Assembly: GCA_963791995.1 (NCBI GenBank) | Contig: CAWBUQ010000001.1 | Span: 496,001-560,000, forward strand | Direction of reading: 5' to 3' | Length of the DNA stretch: 64,000 bases | DNA from: Bog-473 sp963791995 | GTDB taxonomy: Bacteria > Actinomycetota > Acidimicrobiia > Acidimicrobiales > RAAP-2 | Shown here: one piece after another, positions 57,296 to 64,000 of the stretch | How positions within the stretch are numbered: the stretch's first letter is position 1 | How the letters are laid out: each line of letters begins with the position of its first letter | Notes under the pieces: generated by a model | Databases searched by the model: none | Told to the model about the DNA's origin: nothing | Seen by the model: only the letters and a program-made list of their open reading frames with translations | Translations under genes and position numbers: made by a program

Positions 57296-58307
57296 GTGCG
57301 CTTCCCGGCCTACCTGCTCTCCAAGGCGGGCGAGGTGGTCCGCCCGGCCGTGGTCGAGCTGTCCGAGGACGACCTCCCCGACGGCGAGGTGCTGATCCGC
57401 GTCGAGTGGTCCGCCGTCAACTTCAAGGACGCCATGGTGACGCGGCCGGGCAACCGGGTCGCCCGCGGCTTTCCCCTCGTCCCGGGGGTGGAGCTGACCG
57501 GCAGCGTCGAGGAGAGCACCAGTCCGGACTTCAGCGCGGGCCAGCGGGTGCTGGTCCAGGGCTACGACCTGGGGGTCGCCCACCACGGCGGCTTCGCCGC
57601 CTACGCGCGGGTGCCGGCGGACTGGGTGGTGCCCCTGCCCGAGAGCCTCAGCTGTCGCAACGCCGCCATCATCGGCCTGGCCGGCTTCACCGCCCTGCTG
57701 TCGCTGCGCCGGCTCGAACAGCACGGCACGACGCCAGACGACGGTCCCATCCTGGTGACCGGGGCCTCGGGGGGTGTGGGCAGCGCCGCCGTGGCCATGC
57801 TCGCCGGTGCCGGGTTCGAAGTCGTGGCCTCCTCGGGCAAGACGGCGGAGCAGGACTACCTCAAAGAGCTCGGCGCGTCGACGCGTCGTGGGGCGCCGGT
57901 TCACCGAGGACGACGGGCGCTCACTCGGTCCCCAGATGTGGGCCGGCGTGGTCGATTGTGTCGGTGGCAGCGCGCTGGCCGAGGCCCTCCGCACCGTCCA
58001 CTACGGCGGCGCCGTGGCGGCCAGCGGCCTCACCGGCGGCAACGACCTGGCCACGACGGTCTACCCGTTCATCATCCGGGGGGTCGCACTGCTGGGGGTC
58101 GACACGGTGGCCACCCCGATCGAGGAGCGGCGCAGGCTCTGGGCGGAGATGCCAGACGCCTTCCCCCTGGAGCACTGCGACGAGATCGTGCACGAAGAGA
58201 TCGGCCTGGACGGGTTGACGACCTCGCTGAACGAGGTGCTCGACGCCGCGGTGCGCGGCCGGATCCTGGTCGATCCCTCACGCCAGGCCGGCGCCGCATC
58301 CTCCTAG
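57296..58307 (+). CDS. AcuI/YhdH-type NADPH-dependent enoyl reductase (MDR superfamily)
   Basis: Medium-chain reductase without zinc, about 335 residues. N-terminal catalytic domain WSAVNFKDAMVTRPGNRVAR, GVELTGSVEES and GYDLGVAHHGGFAAYARVPA. The Rossmann segment is ILVTGASGGVGSAAVAMLAG, followed by the Ser/Lys NADPH-phosphate contacts near VVASSGKTAEQDYL. C-terminal ARGVALLGVDT-like IIRGVALLGVDTVATPIEER is diagnostic of the AcuI (acryloyl-CoA reductase) group. One frame change near 57885. GTG 57296 gives the family start MRFPAYLL. Its stop overlaps the convergent DUF4232 gene stop. Confidence 0.9.
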
Positions 58308-58959
58308 GGGCGGGTGACGTGGCCGCGGCACGCCCGGGCCCGGGTGTCAGGACCGCGTAGATCGGCGACACCCGGATGGTCCCGTTGCCGCACGGGTCGA
58401 GCTGCCAGCGCGAAGGACGCAGACGACGCCGTCGAGCCCGGCATCGTCACCGAGGCGCTCTCCGATGTGGGGCAGCTCGTCTCGCTGCCGACCGGCACGT
58501 CGGAGAATTGGTAGGCGAACTGTGCCGTGCCCGAGGGTGCCAGGGTCACTGTGCTCGGCGCCGCGTTGGCCGCCGCGGACACGTCCACCGAGAGACCGTT
58601 GACCATGGTGACGGTGAGCGGCGCGCCGCTCCCCGAGAAGAGGGCCATGGTCGGGTAGCCGTTCGCGGTGCACGGCGTGGAACCCGTATTGGTGACCGTC
58701 ACGGTGCCCGTGATCGTCCCTGCCGCCCCCTGGCCCGGAGCCGGGGACCCCGTGACGTGGGTGCAGGCCGACGACGCCGGGCCACTCGAGCTGGTCGAGG
58801 ACGCGCTCGTGCTCGTGGTGGTCGACGAGGTGCTGCTCCCCGTCGACCGGTGCGTGGTCGCGGTCGCTGGATTTCTTCGGCGTAGGCGAGCTGCCGCAGG
58901 CCGCGAAGAGCCAAGGCGGCGCACGCCACCAGGGCGAGCGCCCAGCGAGGTCGGGTCAC
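58304..58959 (-). CDS. DUF4232 lipoprotein
   Basis: Corrected reading gives MTRPRWALALVACAALAL, then LFAACGSSPTP: a type II signal peptide with lipobox LFAAC. A Ser/Thr-rich linker precedes the DUF4232 domain: TGTVTVTNTGSTPCTANGYP, MALFSGSGAPLTVTMV, SGTAQFAYQFSDVP, and an NGTIRVSPIY-type terminal strand in another frame. Frame changes near 58890 and 58410 are required, so the exact C-terminus is uncertain. The GTG overlaps the DUF151 stop (GTGA), making it the last gene of the gcvH-garA-merR-DUF151 run. Cell-surface protein of unknown role. Confidence 0.78.
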
Positions 58960-59457
58960 CCCTCGAAGTCCTCCGGCCGCACCGAGTCGAGGAACTGGCG
59001 GAACTGGCCCACCAGTTCGTCGGGGGTGTCCTCTTCTTCGTCCTCGGCCTCGAGCGTCAAGATGATCCCCTCGGACTCCATCAGCTCGTCGGAGACGAAG
59101 AGCGGCGTCTCGGTCCGTACCGCGATCGCCACCGCGTCCGACGGGCGGCTCGACACGATGGTGCGCTCCTCGCCCCGGACCAGATGGAGCTCGGCGAAGT
59201 AGGTCGATGCCCGGAGCTCGGTGATGATCACCCGCTCCACGTTGATGTCGAGTGCGCCGAGCATGTCCTTCATCAGATCGTGGGTCAGCGGGCGTGGCAT
59301 GGTCGACCCCCTGGAGGGCGTAGGCGATGGCGGTGGCTTCAGGGCTTCCGATGAAAATCGGCAGCGTTCGGCCCTCTCCCTCGGTCTCCTGCAGCAGGAG
59401 CACCGGGGTGTTCGACTGCAGGTCCACTCTGACCGCACGGAGTAGCACACGGACCAT
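58956..59457 (-). CDS. DUF151 bifunctional nuclease-domain protein
   Basis: About 166 residues. MVRVLLRAVRVDLQSNTPVL, LLQETEGEGRTLPIFIGSPE and ATAIAYALQGV form the first half. RPLTHDLMKDMLGALDINVE, RVIITELRASTYFAELHL and SSRPSDAVAIAVRTETPLFV form the second; SRPSDAVALA-type is the family hallmark. One frame change near 59300. In Mycobacterium tuberculosis the orthologue (Rv1829) follows garA and a MerR gene, as here. The nuclease activity is known from a plant homologue and not proven for bacteria of this type. Confidence 0.9.
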
Positions 59458-59490
59458 GACAGAAATGTAGCGCCGTATCCCGGCCTTGCG

Positions 59491-60766
59491 TCACCCCCCC
59501 AGATGGCGGCGAAGGGACTGCTTGAGCAACGTGGCTCGCATGCTCTGCCCGAGCGCACCCAGCTCGTCGGCGGCGTCGAGCGCCTTCTGGCGGGACTCGG
59601 GGTTCCGCTGCCTGAGCAGCGGGATCACGATCTGCTCGATCAGGCCGACCTCACGGTCGACGGCGTTGCGATACTGGCGCAGGTGCCGGGGCTCGATCCC
59701 GTAGGCCCGGAACGAGGCCGACAGGTTGGCCAGCGTCAGGGCATCCTCGTCGTAGCTCTCGATGCCGGCCACCACGACGGGCTCAATCAGCCCGAAGGAC
59801 ACCAGCCCGGCCACCTCGTCGACCGAGAGGCCGCTGGCCGCGGCTCGAGCTCCTCGGCGGTCAGGCTCGCCCCGGTCACCATGGCCACCCCCGAGGGCCC
59901 CTCGGCCGCCGCACTGCTCGGGGCACCGTGGGCACCCGGGGTGTCGGTGGCCTGGGCCGGGCTCTTCCGCCCGCCTGGCGCGGCCCCGGCGCCGCGCTGG
60001 CCGCCAGAGCCTGATCGCGATGCATCGGCGGCGCCGCTCCCCCGCGAGGGAGTCCCGTTACCGGCGTCACCCGGTGCGCCCGTGCCCCGCGAGGGGGCGG
60101 GTGCACCGGCACCCGCCTGCTGCGGGGAGGTCCGCCCCGAACGCCTGGCCTGGGCGTGGGGCTCTGCCACCGTCGCGGTCCCCGTCCCCGACGCCACGGT
60201 GGCGGCCGTGGTCGCTGCCGCCTGCGCCGGCGAGCCGGCCACGCTCGGGGCGGCCGCAGTGGGCACGCCGGCGTCGCTGACGACCTGGAGGCCGCGCCGT
60301 CCGGGCGAATCCTCGGGCAGGCGCGCCGCCGCCCGGCGCGTGGCGTCGGCCAGGATGCGCGCCATGGCCTCCTCGTCCGCCTTGGTCGGCTCCTCGCCGT
60401 AGGACGGTGGCGACGTGCCCGGCGCGCCGGACGCGCCGCCACGGTCGCTGCAGCGTGCGCCGGCTGGCGCTCCCGCACTGCCTGCTTGCCGTTCGGCGGC
60501 TCGCTGACGGTGTCGTCGAGATCGCCGTCGGCCAGGCGGTCGCGGATGACCTTGAGGGGCAAGAAGTGCTCCCGCTGCTGGCGCAGCACCCAACGCAGGC
60601 GCTCGACGTCGTGATCGAAGAACTTTCGGTACCCCGAAGGCGAGCGCTCGGGATTGACCAGGCCCTGGCTCTCGAGGAAGCGGATCTTCGAAATGGTGAC
60701 GTCGGGGAACTCCTCGCGCAGCAGGGTGAGGACGTCGCCGATGGAGAGGTAGCTGCGGCTGCTCAC
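59491..60766 (-). CDS. MerR-family regulator (Rv1828/FtsR-like)
   Basis: About 420 residues. N-terminal winged helix: YLSIGDVLTLLREEFPDVTI, SKIRFLESQGLVNPERSPSG, YRKFFDHDVERLRWVLRQQR. A very long Ala/Pro/Gly/Thr-rich linker (about residues 100-310) precedes a conserved C-terminal domain (LIEPVVVAGIESYDEDALTL, YGIEPRHLRQYRNAVDREVG, LIEQIVIPLLRQRNPESRQ). Family members are about 250 residues, so the linker is unusually long, though two frame changes (near 60450 and 59840) blur its ends. The start overlaps the garA stop by four bases. FtsR controls ftsZ in corynebacteria; a similar role here is inference. Confidence 0.86.
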
Positions 60767-61245
60767 TCGTTGCCTGCCACCAGGTACACGAGCTTGAACT
60801 TGCCGATCTGCACCTCGTCGCCCGGAGCGAGCTCGGTCTCCTCGATGCGCTCGCGGTTCACGTAGGTCCCGTTCAGCGAGCCGACGTCCCGCAGGGAGAA
60901 GGCACCCTCGCTCGTCGGGGTGATCTCCACGTGGCGCCGGGACACGGTGATGTCGTCCAAGAAGATGTCGCTCTCGGGGTGCCGGCCGGCCTTGACCACC
61001 TGCTCGCCCAGGAGGTAGCGGGCCCCCACATTGGGGCCCCGGGTCACCACGAGGACGCCCGAGCCGTGCGGCACTTCGACCCAGGTGACGTCCGGCTGGA
61101 CCTCGGAGGTCTCGGCCTCCTCGGTCGGGTGCAGGGTGATGGTCGCATCATCGCCGTCCGCCAACAGGGCATGACCGCACGAAGAACAGAAGTTGACGCC
61201 CTCGGGGTTCTTGTGCCCGCAGTTGGTACAGAACACGGCGTCCAC
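60763..61245 (-). CDS. garA: FHA-domain regulator, GarA/OdhI-like, with N-terminal zinc ribbon
   Basis: Intact 160-residue protein. Residues 4-26 are a zinc ribbon (CTNCGHKN ... CSSCG). Residues 30-50 hold Thr residues (DDATITLHPTEEAETS) where GarA/OdhI has its ETTS phosphosite. Residues 65-150 are an FHA domain: GPNVGARYLLGEQVVKAGRH, DDITVSRRHVEI, DVGSLNGTYVN. Phospho-switch proteins of this family inhibit 2-oxoglutarate dehydrogenase and glutamate dehydrogenase. The classic ETTS sequence is absent, so phosphoregulation is uncertain. It lies between gcvH and a MerR gene, as in mycobacteria. Confidence 0.9.
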   Translation of the reverse strand: MDAVFCTNCGHKNPEGVNFCSSCGHALLADGDDATITLHPTEEAETSEVQPDVTWVEVPHGSGVLVVTRGPNVGARYLLGEQVVKAGRHPESDIFLDDITVSRRHVEITPTSEGAFSLRDVGSLNGTYVNRERIEETELAPGDEVQIGKFKLVYLVAGNE

Positions 61246-61312
61246 GGTACCCCACCCCGGGGACCGCTACTCCTGTCGTCATGGCACTCCCGGATGCCTG
61301 CGTGAAAAGGGC

Positions 61313-61693
61313 TCAATCTGCTGTCAGGTCGCGATAGCCCGCCGCATCGAGCAGGGTGCCGATGTCCGCGCCGGGCGCGAGCTCCAGCTCGCAGATCCAG
61401 CCTTCACCGTAGGGATCCTGGTTCATGCGCTCGGGTCCTTCGGCGAGCGCGTCGTTGACTGCCGTGATGGTGCCTGCGATCGGCGCGTAGATCTCCGACA
61501 CGGACTTGGTCGACTCGACTTCGCCGAGCTGTCCGCCCGTCTCGAGTTCGGATCCCACCGCCGGCAGATCGACGAACACGATGTCGCCCAGCGCGTCCTG
61601 CGCGTAGTCGGTGATCCCGATACGCACGCGCGTGCCCTCGACTCGTACCCACTCGTGTTCGGGGGAGTAGCGGAGATCGTCGGGGATGTCCAT
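61313..61693 (-). CDS. gcvH: Glycine cleavage system H protein
   Basis: Intact 126-residue lipoyl carrier. LRYSPEHEWVRVEGTRVRIG, ITDYAQDALGDIVFVDLPAV and the lipoylation site VESTKSVSEIYAP (Lys). GTITAVNDALAEGPERMNQD and GWICELEL are standard. It shuttles the aminomethyl group between GcvP and GcvT, which are encoded at 41799-46088. Adjacent to garA, matching mycobacterial order. Confidence 0.97.
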   Translation of the reverse strand: MDIPDDLRYSPEHEWVRVEGTRVRIGITDYAQDALGDIVFVDLPAVGSELETGGQLGEVESTKSVSEIYAPIAGTITAVNDALAEGPERMNQDPYGEGWICELELAPGADIGTLLDAAGYRDLTAD

Positions 61694-61738
61694 GGGGGGC
61701 GACCATACCGGACCGCCCCCGTGTTCTGCAGGGTCGAG

Positions 61739-64000
61739 CTAGGGCACCAGCGCCCGGATCCGCTGCGCGTAGGCCGCGGCCATCGCCTCGGAGGAGACCA
61801 CGTCGGATCCCTCGGCCCACACATGGGTCACCGGGTCTTCTGGATCGGGGACGACGAGCACCCAGCCGTCGTCGGAGAGCACCTTGATGCCATCGACGAG
61901 CACCAGGGACGCCCCCTGCTCGGTCAGCTCCTCCATCAGGGTCCGCATGATCAGTCCCTTGAAGTCGAGAGGGGTGGGCACGTCCTGGCGCAGGACCGGC
62001 ATGGGCGGGATGGCTTCGACGATCTCGGCCACCGACGTCGTGCTCCGGCCCAGCAAAAAGACCAGGCGGGCCAGGGCGGCCGCGGCGTCGAAGGCGGGCA
62101 TGAAGGTCGGGAAGACGTACCCGCCCCGGCGGTCCGAGGCGAAGGACACGCCCCCGCTCGCAGCCGCCCCGAGCAGCCCCGAGGGGGAGAGCGGCGTCAG
62201 CGCGAGTGTGATGCCCAGCTCCTCGCAGCGGCGCCGCGTCCGGTCGCTCGCGGTGACCGGCAGCGCGGCGCGCTGGATCTGGCCCGCGCCCGACAGCAAC
62301 TCGATGAAGACCATCAACGCCTCGTCGTCGCTCAGCACGTGCCCGCGCCCGTCAATGAGGGTCAGCCGCTCACCGCCGGCGTCGATCACCGCGCCGAGGT
62401 CGGCACCCGAGCCGCGCACCGCGTCGGCGACGCGCGCCTCGCTCACGATGCGATCCACAGAGATCATCCCCGGCGTCTGCGCGAATGGGTTGATGCTCAG
62501 CACGTCGGCCGTGACCTTGGAGAGCAGGTTCGGCATGACGAAGCTCGCCGCGCCGTAGGAGAGGTCGAGCACCAGCTTGACCTCCCGGCCGCCGTCGGGC
62601 CGCAGCCCGAACGCGTCGACCACGTCCGCCGTGTACAGCTCGATGGTGCGCGGTGAGAAATCGATGTCGCCGATGTCGCCCGCGGTGACCCGTCGGAACT
62701 CCTCGCGGTGGTACATGCGCTCGACCCGTCGCTGATCGTTCTCGGACAGGTCGATGCCGCGCTGATCGAACAAGCGGATCACGACGGACTGCGGGTCGTC
62801 GGGGCTCAGGCGCACCGTCAGGCCGGCGCGGTTGCCCCGCATGCGCACGTGGTGCTGGGTGACCGGCACCGTCGCCAGCTCGAGGTCGTTCACGTTGACG
62901 CCGACCGAGTTGCACCCGACCATCAGTGCGCGCTTGAGCACCCGCGCCACGCGGCTCGTGTCACGCGAGGCGGTGATGTACGTGCCCTTCTCGAATCCCG
63001 ACGCCCACGCCTTGGCGAGGCGGACGGCGAGCTCGGGGCTGATGTCCACGTTGGCGATGCCCTGGACGCCCTCGGGTCCGAAGAGGGTGCGGGAGCCGCC
63101 GGACTCCCACACGATGGAGGCGTTCACCTGCGCGGCCGCCTCGACCACCTTGTAGGGGTAGACCTTGACGTCGCCGCGGACCTCGGCATGGGCGCCGACC
63201 AGGCACCCCTCCCCCACCACGGCACCGGGCTCCACCCGGGCGCCGGTGCGCAGGTCGCACGAACGCCCGAGCACGGCACCCTCGACGCGGGTCGCAGGCC
63301 CGAGATACGAGTTCTCCCCGATCACCGAGCGCTGCAGCTCCGCCCGCTCGGCCACCTGCGTATTGGCGCCGATCGTCGAGTACGCGCCCACGACGACGTC
63401 GTGGTCGATGGTGCAGTTCTCGCCGATGAACGACGGGGAGTCGATGCGCACCGAGGGGTCGATGGAGGACCCCTTGCCCACCCAGATGCCCGGGCGCAGC
63501 TCGAAGCCGGCCACGTCCACCTCGACCTTGCCGTCGAGGATGTCCTCGTGGGCCTTGAGGTAGGCGGCCGTCGTGCCCACGTCCTCCCAGTAGCCGTCGG
63601 CCACGTAGCCGTAGAGCGGGTCGCCCGCCCGGAGCACTTCGGGGAAGACCTCGCTCGAGAAGTCCACGGAGCGCCCTTCGGGGATGAGGTCGAAGATCTG
63701 GGGCTCGAGCACGTAGATCCCGGTGTTGATGGTGTCGCTGAAGACCTGGCCCCAGCCCGGCTTCTCCAAGAAGCGCTCGATCGTCCCGTCCTCACGGGTG
63801 ATGACGATGCCGAACTCGAGCGGGTTCTCCACCGCGCTCAACGCGATGGTCGCCAGCGCCTGGTTCTTCTCGTGGAAGGCGATGACCGACGAGAGGTCGA
63901 TGTCGGTGAGCACGTCGCCCGAGATCACCAAGAAGCGCTCGGTCAGCTGTTCGCCGCGCGTTGCGCACCGATCCCGCCGTGCCGAGGGGCGACTCCTCGG
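61739..64000 (-). CDS. NDP-sugar pyrophosphorylase/phosphomannomutase fusion (5' partial)
   Basis: More than 740 residues, N-terminus beyond the window. Order: nucleotidyltransferase (LGTAGSVRNA, FLVISGDVLTD, VENPLEFGIVITREDGTIER, FLEKPGWGQVFSDTINTG), a left-handed beta-helix with hexapeptide repeats (SFIGENCTIDHDVVVGAYST), then a phosphohexomutase domain. In the mutase, the phosphoserine loop reads ITASRDTSRVA instead of TASHNP. The Mg-binding loop DGDxDR is replaced by VIDAGGERLTL, so mutase activity is doubtful. One frame change near 63960. Likely makes GDP-mannose or another NDP-hexose for wall glycans. Confidence 0.88.
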   Translation of the reverse strand, partial: PRSRPSARRDRCATRGEQLTERFLVISGDVLTDIDLSSVIAFHEKNQALATIALSAVENPLEFGIVITREDGTIERFLEKPGWGQVFSDTINTGIYVLEPQIFDLIPEGRSVDFSSEVFPEVLRAGDPLYGYVADGYWEDVGTTAAYLKAHEDILDGKVEVDVAGFELRPGIWVGKGSSIDPSVRIDSPSFIGENCTIDHDVVVGAYSTIGANTQVAERAELQRSVIGENSYLGPATRVEGAVLGRSCDLRTGARVEPGAVVGEGCLVGAHAEVRGDVKVYPYKVVEAAAQVNASIVWESGGSRTLFGPEGVQGIANVDISPELAVRLAKAWASGFEKGTYITASRDTSRVARVLKRALMVGCNSVGVNVNDLELATVPVTQHHVRMRGNRAGLTVRLSPDDPQSVVIRLFDQRGIDLSENDQRRVERMYHREEFRRVTAGDIGDIDFSPRTIELYTADVVDAFGLRPDGGREVKLVLDLSYGAASFVMPNLLSKVTADVLSINPFAQTPGMISVDRIVSEARVADAVRGSGADLGAVIDAGGERLTLIDGRGHVLSDDEALMVFIELLSGAGQIQRAALPVTASDRTRRRCEELGITLALTPLSPSGLLGAAASGGVSFASDRRGGYVFPTFMPAFDAAAALARLVFLLGRSTTSVAEIVEAIPPMPVLRQDVPTPLDFKGLIMRTLMEELTEQGASLVLVDGIKVLSDDGWVLVVPDPEDPVTHVWAEGSDVVSSEAMAAAYAQRIRALVP

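Overview
The window is high-GC DNA from an actinobacterium. The evidence is a complete Pup-proteasome locus (Arc/Mpa ATPase, Dop, Pup, PrcB, PrcA, PafA), a DUF4193 protein, the mycobacterial-type gcvH-garA-merR-DUF151 block, a HelD-type helicase and a DtxR/IdeR-type iron box. GC content and the mix of families would suit an uncultured Acidimicrobiia-like lineage, but that placement is inference. About half of the protein genes, including essential ones, are split by single-base frame changes, most of them +1. I read these as uncorrected sequencing or assembly indels and annotate each gene across its breaks.

Region 1 (1-9202, plus): arc-dop-pup-prcB-prcA-pafA-tatB-tatC-helY, tightly packed. 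It joins Pup tagging and proteasomal degradation to twin-arginine export and a Ski2-like helicase. pafB and pafC are absent between pafA and tat. Region 2 (9256-17329): a double-length ThyX-like flavoprotein, a candidate 6S-like RNA, DUF4193, a GNAT enzyme, an Arg/Gly-rich unknown, an HtrA protease, an NTF2-like protein, inorganic pyrophosphatase and a VOC protein. Region 3 (17376-23480, minus): an export operon of two periplasmic adaptors, a MacB-type ATPase and permease, and a secreted DUF5666 protein. Region 4 (23738-29459): HEAT repeats, a dienelactone hydrolase, a hairpin-rich leader with a terminator before a HelD-like helicase, an SDR, and a fluoride riboswitch controlling two crcB/fluC genes.

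Region 5 (29562-41620) is accessory in character: lower GC, longer gaps, small or orphan genes, a large Asp-box repeat secreted protein, a PHB-depolymerase-like esterase, a DUF523 gene with a truncated second copy 2.4 kb away, and a PhyH dioxygenase. Region 6 (41799-51294, minus): gcvT, a tandem glycine riboswitch, gcvP, a MerR protein with a nuclease-like C-terminus, and an Fe(III) ABC operon whose promoter -10 overlaps a DtxR/IdeR box. Region 7 (51392-64000): divergent thiG/thiD, a membrane glycosyltransferase, an S9 peptidase, an AcuI-type reductase, a DUF4232 lipoprotein, DUF151-MerR-FHA(GarA)-gcvH, and a nucleotidyltransferase/phosphomannomutase fusion cut by the window end.

Three metabolic circuits can be read directly: glycine cleavage (gcvT/P under a glycine riboswitch, gcvH beside GarA), fluoride resistance (riboswitch plus FluC pair) and iron uptake (DtxR-type box plus fbpABC).
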